Source of the DNA: a virus
Reading direction: 5' to 3' (one strand)
IMG/VR virus record: IMGVR_UViG_3300043466_000440
Location: 1-26,217 of that record
DNA: 26,217 nucleotides
Part shown: in pieces, positions 5,986 to 13,526 of the stretch
Layout: the number at the start of each line of letters is the position of its first letter
Numbering within the stretch: the stretch's first letter is position 1
Translations under genes and position numbers: made by a program
The notes under the pieces: generated by a model
Told to the model about the DNA's origin: nothing
The model's database searches: none
The model's input: the letters and a program-made list of their open reading frames with translations, nothing else

Positions 5986-6406
5986 ATAATCTTCTTCTTG
6001 TTAAACCTGGTACTTCTTTTTTATTTACTTTATTCCACTTTAAAAACTCTAATTCAATAGATTTATCATTGTGGTTAATATTTACTTTTTTTAATAATGT
6101 GCTATTTGTAAAACCTGCTATTCCAATATTATATGCTAATGAAACTAAAGCATTAAATTGATTTTGATTTAAAGGACTTGTAACTAATTTAGAAACTTTA
6201 CTTGCAAATTTATCAGCTATGTGTTTAAACATTTCAAATGCTTGTACTCTTGTTATTTCTTTATCTAATAAAGTTACTTTTGTACCATTTGGATAATAGG
6301 TATTTCCAAATCCTATTGTAGGTACTTTTGCAGAACATAAATAAGGTTTAGCACTAAAACCCTCAAATTCAGTAATAAGTAAATAACCACTATTATTTAG
6401 TTTCAT
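5960..6406 (-). CDS. Endolysin, GH24 (T4-type) lysozyme
   Basis: The 148-residue enzyme cleaves the glycan strands of peptidoglycan to release progeny. The GH24 catalytic signature E-x8-(D/C)-x5-T is visible as Glu15, Cys24 and Thr30, within a start resembling phage lysozymes ('EGFSAKPYLC', then 'PTIGFGNT'). The helical lobe 'NQFNALVSLAYNIG' (about residues 102-115) and the C-terminal 'PGLTRRRLYE' are also standard. Cys replaces the usual Asp, as in P1- and P22-like members. There is no signal peptide or SAR domain, so release should depend on a holin. The ATG at 6406 overlaps the end of the 57-residue membrane gene, and the spanin gene follows with a 26-base overlap. Confidence 0.93.
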   Translation of the reverse strand: MKLNNSGYLLITEFEGFSAKPYLCSAKVPTIGFGNTYYPNGTKVTLLDKEITRVQAFEMFKHIADKFASKVSKLVTSPLNQNQFNALVSLAYNIGIAGFTNSTLLKKVNINHNDKSIELEFLKWNKVNKKEVPGLTRRRLYESKVYFS

Positions 6407-6566
6407 TGTTTTTGTTTTTTTCCATTAAATACCATCTGCGTAAAGTATAACCTGAAGCAAACATAAATGCTAAAACTTTCATTGTAGCATCTACATTAGC
6501 AAAAGATATTGCAAAATATGTTCCTGTTAAAAGTGATAATTTCAAGTCTAAAAAGTATTGTTTCAT
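6393..6566 (-). CDS. Small membrane protein, possible holin or antiholin
   Basis: The frame from ATG 6566 to TAA 6395-6393 encodes 57 residues. There are two hydrophobic stretches (about 9-24 and 30-41), then a basic 'LRRWYLMEKNKNN' tail, which suggests an inner-membrane protein with the tail in the cytoplasm. It is coupled by an ATGA overlap to the 60-residue membrane gene above and overlaps the endolysin start below. Size, topology and place fit a holin or its antiholin partner. Which of the two adjacent genes is the holin cannot be told from sequence. Confidence 0.65.
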   Translation of the reverse strand: MKQYFLDLKLSLLTGTYFAISFANVDATMKVLAFMFASGYTLRRWYLMEKNKNNETK

Positions 6567-6745
6567 TTTCTTAATCGTTCTACTATATTTGTAACTCCTT
6601 CAATTCCTATATAAGCTGTAGCAATAACAACCCAATCAGAAGAAGTTAATGTTTGATTAAATAAACCAAAACAAGCAATAACAAAAACTAATAATTTTCT
6701 GCTTATTAATTTATTTAAAATAACATCAAATTGTTGCCTGCTCAT
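6563..6745 (-). CDS. Small membrane protein, holin candidate
   Basis: The 60-residue product has a basic N-terminus (MSRQQFDVILNKLISRK), a strong hydrophobic segment at about residues 18-32 ('LLVFVIACFGLF'), a second weaker one at about 38-52 ('WVVIATAYIGIEG') and a charged C-terminus (VERLRK). This is a class II holin-like size and layout. It is immediately upstream of a second small membrane gene and two genes above the endolysin. The start at 6745 overlaps the end of the 74-residue gene by 20 bases. Function is inferred from position and topology. Confidence 0.65.
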   Translation of the reverse strand: MSRQQFDVILNKLISRKLLVFVIACFGLFNQTLTSSDWVVIATAYIGIEGVTNIVERLRK

Positions 6746-6950
6746 CTTCTTCTATTTTAAGTGCTTTGATAAATTCGTTTATATTTAAAAATTCTACATC
6801 GTTAATTGTACACGAAATATCAAGTAAAATTATTCCATTATTAGTTGGAATATGACATTGACTTTCGGAAATTACTTCCGCTTTTCCATCAAATAAATAA
6901 ATTAAATTATTTAATTGAAATCCATTTTGTATTGTTTTTATATTAAGCAT
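6726..6950 (-). CDS. Hypothetical protein between fibre and lysis genes
   Basis: I choose the ATG at 6950, giving 74 residues (MLNIKTIQNG...), because it overlaps the fibre stop by only eight bases. An ATG at 6971 would add seven residues. The protein has alternating strands in the first two-thirds ('FQLNNLIYLF', 'GIILLDISC') and an acidic C-terminus (KIEEDEQ). No membrane segment is seen. I do not recognise the family. Its place directly after the fibre would suit a fibre-assembly helper or tip protein, which is a guess. Confidence 0.6.
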   Translation of the reverse strand: MLNIKTIQNGFQLNNLIYLFDGKAEVISESQCHIPTNNGIILLDISCTINDVEFLNINEFIKALKIEEDEQATI

Positions 6951-8808
6951 ATTGTGTAATTCTATATCCATTCATAACTGAGCTATCTGCACCATTTGTT
7001 AATTGAATTGCAAATATTAAATAATAATCAACTGATGAATTATAAGCAACTGAAGTTTGAGCAACTGTTGTTTGTATCATATCCGTTACATTTGAAGCAG
7101 TTGGGCCAACATTATTACTCAAATTGGTTCCGTTATAAAAAAATGAACGAGAATTTTGATGAGTTTGAATAACAGCTCCTGCTGCTATTTGGTAAAATGT
7201 AGCAATTAATGTTGCTCCTGTGATACTGTTACTTGTATTAATATACATTCTATAATTTCCTCCTCCTACCGAACCTGTTTTTGTAAATCTTGCTATTACA
7301 TCCAAACCATTATTTGATGTAAAAGTATTTGCAGGAATTAATATACTTTGTGTTATTGTATTAGTAGTTGTTCCTGTTACAATAGTTCCTGTTGTTCCTA
7401 TTGCTATTTTTGTGAAAGGACTTGAACCACCACTTATTACTAAATCACCACTACCTAAAACAGAATTTCCATTAATAGTTTTAATATTAGTTCCACTAAC
7501 TAAAGCATCTTGTTTTGCATTAAAAGTATTCCAATCTGAAGAACTTAATGCACCTCTATTAGATGCAGAAGCAGTAGGTACATTTAAAGTTATTACAGGC
7601 GTTGTAGTTGAATTAGCAACACTTGAACTTAAATCTGTTCCTGTAGTTCCTAAAGTTAAAGCAGATACAGATGTAACTGTTCCACCACCACCACCACCAC
7701 TATATTGTGGAATATTTAAAGTTGCACCTATTAAAGTAGCTGCACCACTTGTACCTGTTGTAGTTAAAGTTAAAGTATCTTGTTTTGAAGTTGCTAAACC
7801 ACTATATAAACTATTTACTGCATTATCACCTGTATTAGTTCCTGATTGATTGCCAATAGTTGTTAAATTAGCATCCGTAACATATCTTTTATCTGTACTA
7901 TCAGCAATATCAGAAGTATTTAAAGTAATATTTGAACTTAATGCTTTTGAATTTACAGTAGTTGTTTTAGGTACTAAACCTGATAAATCTTGGTCACCTG
8001 TGTTTACTCCACTTGTGTTACCCAATAAAGTAGATTCAGCACTTGTAATTAAACGTGAACCTGTAACTTTATCAACTTTACCTGCTAAAGCTGTTATATT
8101 TCCACTATTATCAAAATTAGTAACTGTTGAAAGTCTTGTAATTTCTGTATCTAATATTAATGATTTTCCTGTTACTTTATCTACTTTTAAAGCATCTTGA
8201 CTATCTACATATGAAGTTGTAGCAAGTCCACTAATAGAAGGAATAGTAGGTTTATTTAATATCTGTGCATCGCCACTTGTAGCGTTCCAATCGGCATTTA
8301 CATTTACTTCTGCACCTGGTTGTATTCCTGCTAATTTAGTTTGTTCTGCAGTTGTATAATCGTTTGTGCTTAAACCTTTACCTGCAATTTTATCTACCTT
8401 TAAAGCATCTTGTGAATCTACATAAGTTGTAGTAGCTAAACCACTTATTGAAGGTATTGTAGGTTTATTAAGTATTTGAGAATCACCTGATGTTGCATTC
8501 CAATCAGCGTTCACGTTTACTTCTGCACCTACCTGAATACCATCTAATTTAGTTTTTAAAGCATTAGTAAAGTTATTATCAGAAGTAGGTATAATAACAT
8601 CACCTATTTGCCCATTTACTGTAGTAACTAAACTTGTACCACCTGTAACTGAATTAATATTAATAGTAGTTAATTCAGGCGTTACAGCAATACCAATACT
8701 TTCAGTAGTTGAAGATATATTAACATCTATAACATCTGTTGAAATTGAAGGATTGATAACTACATTTTCAGTAGTTTCATTAACAGTTATATTTACATTA
8801 TCAGGCAT
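6943..8808 (-). CDS. Tail fibre protein with internal repeats
   Basis: This 621-residue protein is probably the receptor-binding tail fibre. It is rich in Thr, Ser, Asn and Gly and poor in Cys. The N-terminal part (1-85) is strand-rich and may attach to the tail. Residues 88-158 and 159-about 216 are near-identical repeats, each with 'NVNADWNATSGD' and 'ILNKPTIPSISGLATT', motifs seen in many phage fibres that form trimeric shafts. A Ser plus six-Gly linker lies near residue 370. A separate C-terminal domain (about 462-621) is likely the receptor-binding head. The gene follows a baseplate-like gene by one base. No recombinase or reverse transcriptase for switching the tip is nearby. Confidence 0.85.
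   Translation of the reverse strand: MPDNVNITVNETTENVVINPSISTDVIDVNISSTTESIGIAVTPELTTININSVTGGTSLVTTVNGQIGDVIIPTSDNNFTNALKTKLDGIQVGAEVNVNADWNATSGDSQILNKPTIPSISGLATTTYVDSQDALKVDKIAGKGLSTNDYTTAEQTKLAGIQPGAEVNVNADWNATSGDAQILNKPTIPSISGLATTSYVDSQDALKVDKVTGKSLILDTEITRLSTVTNFDNSGNITALAGKVDKVTGSRLITSAESTLLGNTSGVNTGDQDLSGLVPKTTTVNSKALSSNITLNTSDIADSTDKRYVTDANLTTIGNQSGTNTGDNAVNSLYSGLATSKQDTLTLTTTGTSGAATLIGATLNIPQYSGGGGGGTVTSVSALTLGTTGTDLSSSVANSTTTPVITLNVPTASASNRGALSSSDWNTFNAKQDALVSGTNIKTINGNSVLGSGDLVISGGSSPFTKIAIGTTGTIVTGTTTNTITQSILIPANTFTSNNGLDVIARFTKTGSVGGGNYRMYINTSNSITGATLIATFYQIAAGAVIQTHQNSRSFFYNGTNLSNNVGPTASNVTDMIQTTVAQTSVAYNSSVDYYLIFAIQLTNGADSSVMNGYRITQYA
8161..8547 (-). repeat. Two tandem 213-base repeats in the fibre gene
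   Basis: The fibre codes for the same roughly 71-residue unit twice, from about 8547-8335 and 8334-8161 (the second copy trails off after 'ALKVDK'). The proteins differ at few positions (DSQIL/DAQIL, TTTYVD/TTSYVD), while the DNA differs at many third codon positions. The duplication is therefore old and kept at the protein level. Confidence 0.85.
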
Positions 8809-8809
8809 A

Positions 8810-9145
8810 CTATCTTGTTATATCACATTTAACAACAAAATTACCTTCTACCCAAGTTTTAACAGTACCATCGGCAAAAGTTATTTCAATATCATAAGAA
8901 TAATTATATTCAGGTATGTTTATAATTTGCTTATTTATTTTAAATAAACCATTAGCAGCACTTGTAATAGTTAAACCTGCATTAGCTACAGAAGTAAATG
9001 ATAAAATAGGTACACCACCACATTCTTTTTTAAGTTGCATTTTAATTACTGCACCTGTTAAATTAACTGCTGTATTATTTTTTTTAACTTCAAAATTAAC
9101 TGCTTCGAAAGTATCGCCCTGTATATGTGAAAAATTTAAACTCAT
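8810..9145 (-). CDS. Baseplate BppU-N-like beta-sandwich protein
   Basis: The 111-residue protein begins 'SHIQGDTFEAVNFEV' and continues with 'AVNLTGAVIKMQLK' (about residues 27-40). It ends with alternating strands ('YSYDIEITFADGTVKTW', then 'GNFVVKCDIT'). This is the pattern of the N-terminal domain of baseplate upper proteins (BppU), which connect fibres to the tail tip. Here the domain stands alone, directly upstream of the fibre gene with one base between them, so a fibre-to-tail adaptor is a reasonable inference. Its start overlaps the preceding tiny gene by ATGA. Family assignment is by eye and uncertain. Confidence 0.58.
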   Translation of the reverse strand: MSLNFSHIQGDTFEAVNFEVKKNNTAVNLTGAVIKMQLKKECGGVPILSFTSVANAGLTITSAANGLFKINKQIINIPEYNYSYDIEITFADGTVKTWVEGNFVVKCDITR

Positions 9146-9237
9146 TTTGATTTTTGTTTTTCTAATTTATTTAAAAAGATTTCTAATTTCTTTACATTAG
9201 TTTCTTTTGGTTTGTATGTTTCTTTTATAGTACCCAT
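9142..9237 (-). CDS. 31-residue basic peptide between connector and baseplate-like genes
   Basis: The frame from ATG 9237 to TGA 9144-9142 encodes 31 residues (MGTIKETYKPKETNVKKL...), very Lys-rich with a helical second half. It starts 13 bases inside the connector gene and ends in an ATGA overlap with the baseplate-like gene, so it bridges the two with no gap. This position supports translation, although the peptide may serve mainly to couple the genes. No family is recognised. Confidence 0.48.
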   Translation of the reverse strand: MGTIKETYKPKETNVKKLEIFLNKLEKQKSK

Positions 9238-9725
9238 CCTGTAAAATTTGCATCTTTATCAGGGTAAACATCTGAATTTGAATTTAAATTATATTCAGGA
9301 AATAAAGACTGGTTAAAAGTCATATAATCAATAAATCTATTTGTATAGCTTTGTGCTGTATCACGTGCTTTTTCAATAAGATAATCTATTTCTGATTTAT
9401 CTACTACTGTACTATTTTCAGAACTATGTTTAAATACACCTTTTTCACTTATTTTAATAGATGCATAAGGCAAATATTCTACCATAGTCCAATGTACTAC
9501 CATCATTTTAATATAATCGCTTAAAAGCGTTGTATATGGTGATGCTAAATTCCCTGCTACAATTCCATCGTTTATCTTATTGTATAATTTAGTTCCTAAA
9601 TAGTTCTGAATATGCACTTGCTGTGCTTGGAAAATATATTGTGTATAGCTATCAGGGTCTACATTACCATTTATAATAGTATGTTTAACTAAATCGTTTG
9701 TTGTTATAAATAATGCTTTTGCCAT
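9225..9725 (-). CDS. Head-tail connector-like protein (DUF6712-type)
   Basis: The 166-residue protein is mainly helical, with 'IQNYLGTKLYNKINDGI' (about residues 39-55), a hydrophobic helix around 'LLSDYIKMMVVHWTMVEYLP', and a C-terminal helix 'ARDTAQSYTNRFIDYM'. This resembles the gp6/gp15-type adaptor proteins and the DUF6712 family of Bacteroidota phages. These probably form the ring between portal and tail. It lies directly downstream of the portal gene (six bases), the expected place for a connector. The link is by pattern and context. Confidence 0.62.
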   Translation of the reverse strand: MAKALFITTNDLVKHTIINGNVDPDSYTQYIFQAQQVHIQNYLGTKLYNKINDGIVAGNLASPYTTLLSDYIKMMVVHWTMVEYLPYASIKISEKGVFKHSSENSTVVDKSEIDYLIEKARDTAQSYTNRFIDYMTFNQSLFPEYNLNSNSDVYPDKDANFTGWVL

Positions 9726-9731
9726 TTCTTA

Positions 9732-11525
9732 TTAATTTGTATATCCCATTTTATCCCAATACTCTTGTGTGTAACCTTTTGTAGGCATATCGCTTGGCTT
9801 CATAGAAACTTCTTTTTCATTTCTAATTCTATATCCGTATTTTTCAGCAGTAGCAGAACTAATAGCTTTTGCATTAGGGTTTGTAGGGTCTATTTTAATA
9901 CCTTCAAAACTTGCGTATGTTCTACGTAACCATTTATGATTGCATCGAGCTCCACCTTTGTAAAGCCATATAGAATAAGTATCAGAACCACCTTTTCCAA
10001 AACCTTCATTTACTACTTGTTTTTCCATAGCTATAATATCTTCTTTACGATATACTTTTTTAGCACGTAACATTTTACTACAAAATTCACGTTCACCTGT
10101 TAAATCGCCACTATAAACATATCTTGTAATAAATTGAACACCATCAATTACTTTATCTTGTTCTTTATCTTTTATATTTGGTCTTGCTGTACCTGTAGAA
10201 GTAACAAATTTCCAAATTTTAGATAATGTACTTTTCTTTTTATTATTTAAAGCATTTATTTCAGCATCTAATTCTTCTTCTGTATCGTAATCAACTTCCG
10301 TTTCATCAATTAAAAACCATTCATCGCTTAATTGCTCACCTTTTTCAATTAAAGCATCTGCAATACTTTCAGTAGATAAATTATGTGAACACATTTTAAC
10401 ACCTGTTTCTTCTTCCATTGTTTCGTTGTTCATTCCTGAAACATCAACAAATTCTAAAGGTTGTATTGTTTTAAAATATAATTTTAATGATATACTATTA
10501 ACAGCTAATATTTCATCAATAGCATCGATTATTTCTAATTGATATGGTTTAATAACTATATTATCAAATAATAAAGTAGCAGTTTTAATTTCATCTGCAT
10601 TGTTACCAAGTCCACCATCACCAGTTCTGATTCCTAACAACATTGGTGAAGTAACTCTATGACCTACAATTAATTTATCAAAACATTCTTTACTTAAATA
10701 TTCGTAATGTGCAGGTGCATCGTTTAATGGTAAATCTTCAACAGTAGTTTTACTTTCAGCATTAGCATTAAAAGCTATAATAACTTTTTCACCTCTTGCA
10801 CCTGTTAATTTGTTCATCACATCACGCTTCATTTTATCACGCATTTCTTCCGAAGGTACACCATTATTAAAATTAATAACTTTAGTACCACTAAATCCGT
10901 TTTCTACATCGTTTATCTGATAATCACCTATTTTTTCTTCTAATAAAGCATAAGGTAAAGAACCTGAATAATCTATAGGGCTATAATAATCAAAACCTGA
11001 TACATAAGGTTGAATAACATAAATTTCTACTTCATTACCATTACCAAAACCAAAAGCAGGAATACGTTTTACATCTTCACTTGGCTTCTTTTTACTCCAA
11101 TCGTGATGATAATACCACGCTTCAATTTGCCCTTTATCATTACATTTTTCAGCCCGTAAAGTTTGCATAGGAAAGTGTAAAACTTGTTTAACTTGTTTAC
11201 CCTGCATTACTACCTGCATAGCAGCCATCCCTAACAATTTACGTTCTAAAGCTATTTTACGCAAATCTGAATCTTTAATAATAGATTTCATTTGTGCATA
11301 TTCATTTGGCTTTTTGTTAGAATCTAAAGCATCTAAACCTTTGCCATAAATCATATTCGCAACACCAGTAATAATTGCACCATTTGTAGCAGAATATAAA
11401 TATCTATCAATTAAATATTGAAAGTAATTATTATCACTTCCATATTCAATATAACTATTCTTTTTATTTTCCTGAATTACAGGGCTTGTATAAGCACTTA
11501 AATTTACTATTGATATATTACTCAT
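9732..11525 (-). CDS. Portal protein with extra C-terminal domain
   Basis: The 597-residue protein is probably the portal, the dodecameric channel for DNA packaging at one capsid vertex. Residues 1-about 400 have portal-like features: 'NGAIITGVANMIYGKGL', the long wing/stem helices, and 'RVTSPMLLGIRTGDGGLGNNADEI', a typical portal core stretch. An acidic linker follows (about 395-425, 'DETEVDYDTEEELDAEI'). The C-terminal part (about 465-540) carries 'GEREFCSKML' and 'GGARCNHKWLRR', which remind me of the Cys/His tail segment at the end of Mu gpF/SPP1 gp7-type minor head proteins. It seems to be a portal fused to part of a minor head protein. No separate head-morphogenesis gene is seen in the window. 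The start overlaps the preceding gene by eight bases. Confidence 0.75.
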   Translation of the reverse strand: MSNISIVNLSAYTSPVIQENKKNSYIEYGSDNNYFQYLIDRYLYSATNGAIITGVANMIYGKGLDALDSNKKPNEYAQMKSIIKDSDLRKIALERKLLGMAAMQVVMQGKQVKQVLHFPMQTLRAEKCNDKGQIEAWYYHHDWSKKKPSEDVKRIPAFGFGNGNEVEIYVIQPYVSGFDYYSPIDYSGSLPYALLEEKIGDYQINDVENGFSGTKVINFNNGVPSEEMRDKMKRDVMNKLTGARGEKVIIAFNANAESKTTVEDLPLNDAPAHYEYLSKECFDKLIVGHRVTSPMLLGIRTGDGGLGNNADEIKTATLLFDNIVIKPYQLEIIDAIDEILAVNSISLKLYFKTIQPLEFVDVSGMNNETMEEETGVKMCSHNLSTESIADALIEKGEQLSDEWFLIDETEVDYDTEEELDAEINALNNKKKSTLSKIWKFVTSTGTARPNIKDKEQDKVIDGVQFITRYVYSGDLTGEREFCSKMLRAKKVYRKEDIIAMEKQVVNEGFGKGGSDTYSIWLYKGGARCNHKWLRRTYASFEGIKIDPTNPNAKAISSATAEKYGYRIRNEKEVSMKPSDMPTKGYTQEYWDKMGYTN

Positions 11526-11847
11526 AAATTTTAAATTCGTTGTTTGTAACGTTTGAAACGTATTGATTTTGATTTATAGTATAAACATCGTTTGCTTGAT
11601 TTGTACAAAAGATTTTATCTTTATAAACTATATTATTACCATTTTTAATAGTTAAATTATAAAATGTATTTTCTTTTAAATCAAAAATAGTTGTAGCAGT
11701 TATATAATAATCTGATAAATAAAAATCAGCTACTATAGTTGTTTCTTCGCTTGTAGTTTCGTTTCTTAAAACAATAGTTGTAGCATTCATTTCACGTGGT
11801 ATGAAAGTTATGCTTTGTGCTGTGTTTTGTTCTTTTAAAATTATCAT
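11518..11847 (-). CDS. Hypothetical beta-rich structural protein
   Basis: The 109-residue protein is rich in Thr, Asn and Ile with alternating strands ('TTIVLRNETTSEETTIVADF', then 'FYNLTIKNGNNIVYKDKIF'), which suggests a small Ig-like or beta-sandwich domain. One Cys is near residue 82. It lies between the probable tail tube gene and the portal, after a terminator, and overlaps the portal start by eight bases. A head or tail decoration, or an adaptor, is plausible, but I recognise no family. Confidence 0.6.
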   Translation of the reverse strand: MIILKEQNTAQSITFIPREMNATTIVLRNETTSEETTIVADFYLSDYYITATTIFDLKENTFYNLTIKNGNNIVYKDKIFCTNQANDVYTINQNQYVSNVTNNEFKIYE

Positions 11848-11895
11848 AAACTATTTTTATATATTAATAATTTAAATACAAAATTGTTTTAAAAC

Positions 11896-11925
11896 AAAAA
11901 AGGATGCTAAATAAATAGCACCCCT
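11896..11925 (-). terminator. Intrinsic terminator after probable tail tube gene
   Basis: On the minus strand GGGTGCTA (arm near 11916-11923) pairs with TAGCATCC (11909-11902), including one G-U pair, around a six-base loop. Six T follow. It separates the tail tube gene from the portal transcript segment. Confidence 0.85.
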
Positions 11926-11949
11926 TTTAAAAAAAAACAAATAATAATA

Positions 11950-12492
11950 TTATGCTACAGTACCTTCAATAATTGAAGCTAATATAGAAGTTGTTAATGG
12001 TCCTGTTACAAAGTTTGCAGGTACAGGTTCCATTCCTTGAAATTCCATAGAATAACCACTTTTATCAGCCATAGCTGCACCACTTGAAATAGTAGCAGTA
12101 ACCAAGTCCATACCTTTAGTTAAACCTGCCATAAAAAAGTTTCCATTGTTATCTTCTACAATAACTTGTGGTCTACCATAAGCTAATAATTTTAATTGCT
12201 TGTTATCAGCAATAGTTAATTTATTGAAACTTAAAGTTAATTTTTGGTCTACAAATGTAGTACCATTTTCTCTTGATGAAGTAACAGTTTGTTCAAATGT
12301 TGAAGTCCCTTTTAATTCATATTTGTAACCAACAGGAGCACCACCTAAAGCAGTAATAACATCCTCTTGTCCTGCAGTAGCAGAATACGTTACTGTTGTA
12401 GCATCACCCCAATTAATGAAGTATGCTGCTCTTAAACCACCGATTGAATTTTTACATTGTTCGGCTCTTCCTAATGATATATCGCAAGGCAT
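11950..12492 (-). CDS. Probable major tail (tube) protein
   Basis: The 180-residue protein starts MPCDISLGRAEQCKNSIGG and is strand-rich. It includes 'YKYELKGTSTFEQTV' (about residues 56-70), 'LTLSFNKLTI' and 'KLLAYGRPQVIVEDNNGNF'. I associate this pattern with a conserved structural protein of Bacteroidota phages, probably the tail tube. The size, its position directly after the major capsid gene, and its own terminator on each side fit a product needed in high copy. The direct evidence for 'tail tube' is context, so a second capsid or decoration protein is the main alternative. Confidence 0.62.
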   Translation of the reverse strand: MPCDISLGRAEQCKNSIGGLRAAYFINWGDATTVTYSATAGQEDVITALGGAPVGYKYELKGTSTFEQTVTSSRENGTTFVDQKLTLSFNKLTIADNKQLKLLAYGRPQVIVEDNNGNFFMAGLTKGMDLVTATISSGAAMADKSGYSMEFQGMEPVPANFVTGPLTTSILASIIEGTVA

Positions 12493-12512
12493 AAGTATAT
12501 TTTTTAAAAGTT

Positions 12513-12544
12513 AAAAAAAAAGGGAAGGCATTTTACCTCCCCTT
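12513..12544 (-). terminator. Intrinsic terminator after major capsid gene
   Basis: On the minus strand a 9-bp stem AAGGGGAGG / CCTTCCCTT (12544-12536 with 12528-12520, one G-U pair) encloses a seven-base loop. A run of about eight T follows (12520-12513). It lies 23 bases past the capsid stop and 21 bases above the tube start. Confidence 0.88.
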
Positions 12545-12566
12545 ATTTATATAAACTAAGTTAGTA

Positions 12567-13520
12567 TTAGTTAGCAGCGTTTGTGATTCCGTAAGTTACG
12601 ATATCTTCTACATTAGCGTATTGTACACCTGCAGTAAATCTCATAACAACTCTTACGTTTTCAGAACCATCAATATCAGCCATATCAATTACTTTTACTT
12701 CATTGTAGTCAGATAATAAACCTGTTCCAAAGAATAAGTTAGATTTTTGAGTAGCAATAGCAACGTTAGAAGCTAAACCATTAGCAACAAAGATTTTAAC
12801 ACCATCAAAAGATAACGAACCATTGTTAAACCATTGTGTACCCATAGCATTAGTACCATTAGCACCTAAACCTGATGCTCCAAATCCACCTAAAGCACGT
12901 ACATATGCTCTTGCGATGTTTTGAGAAACATAGATGTATAAATCTTCTTTTCCGTAAAGTGAAGCAGGAATAGCATCAACGATTTTTCCTAATTCAGCAA
13001 CAACATTAGCAGCAGTTACAGTAGTTCCTGCAACTTCATTAGCAGTAGGTAAAGCTGCATCTAAAGTTAATAATCTTGTGAATCCGTTAAATTCACCTGC
13101 ATTAGCAGTTACACCACGCCAGATGTTTTGTTCTGTTTTTTCAGCAACTTTAGCAGAAACGTGTGCTAATAAGAAATCAGCAAAAGCAGGTGGTAAAGAA
13201 TCAAATGCAGAATATCCCATTTGTACTGCTTCCCAATCAGATTTGAAATCTTTTTTACAAAGTTGTAAATTTACTTGAAATTCTTCGGGTTGTAAGATTT
13301 TTTCTGTTAATGTTACTGTAGAAGTAGCATCAAAATCACAAGTAGCATCTTTAACGATTGCATCTGTAGCAACTTTTTTAAGAACTTCTTTGAATTTTAC
13401 GTTTGGTTTAACTTCGATTCCACCATTTGCAATAGTAGAACCTGATAATAATGCAGCAGAAACATATTTTCCTGCAAAACTTCCACTATAAGTAGTGGTA
13501 ATTGATGTTGTAGTAGCCAT
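12567..13520 (-). CDS. Major capsid protein (HK97-like fold)
   Basis: The 317-residue protein is probably the main shell protein of the head. It is rich in Ala, Val, Gly and Asn. It has an N-terminal arm, a long central helix region ('SAKVAEKTEQNIWRGV', about residues 121-136), a 'DLYIYVSQNIARAYVRAL' strand-helix (about 192-209), and 'VRVVMRFTAGVQYANVEDIV' near the C-terminus, which matches the A-domain end of HK97-type capsids. The preceding gene is a scaffold-like protein and, further up, an XkdF-like protease, the usual maturation set. A strong terminator follows directly. The gene's GC is higher than that of its neighbours, with many GCA/GCT Ala codons, common for a highly expressed structural gene. 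Confidence 0.85.
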   Translation of the reverse strand: MATTTSITTTYSGSFAGKYVSAALLSGSTIANGGIEVKPNVKFKEVLKKVATDAIVKDATCDFDATSTVTLTEKILQPEEFQVNLQLCKKDFKSDWEAVQMGYSAFDSLPPAFADFLLAHVSAKVAEKTEQNIWRGVTANAGEFNGFTRLLTLDAALPTANEVAGTTVTAANVVAELGKIVDAIPASLYGKEDLYIYVSQNIARAYVRALGGFGASGLGANGTNAMGTQWFNNGSLSFDGVKIFVANGLASNVAIATQKSNLFFGTGLLSDYNEVKVIDMADIDGSENVRVVMRFTAGVQYANVEDIVTYGITNAAN

Positions 13521-13526
13521 AATTTA

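Noticed and set aside
7412-8200. Two long plus-strand reading frames opposite the tail fibre gene
   Set aside because: They are antisense to a well-supported gene of low-complexity Thr/Ser codons, which rarely give stops on the other strand. Their products show no motif, and no start signal is present.
6943-8808. Diversity-generating or invertible tail fibre system
   Set aside because: No reverse transcriptase, template repeat, recombinase or inverted fibre segment is visible in the window.
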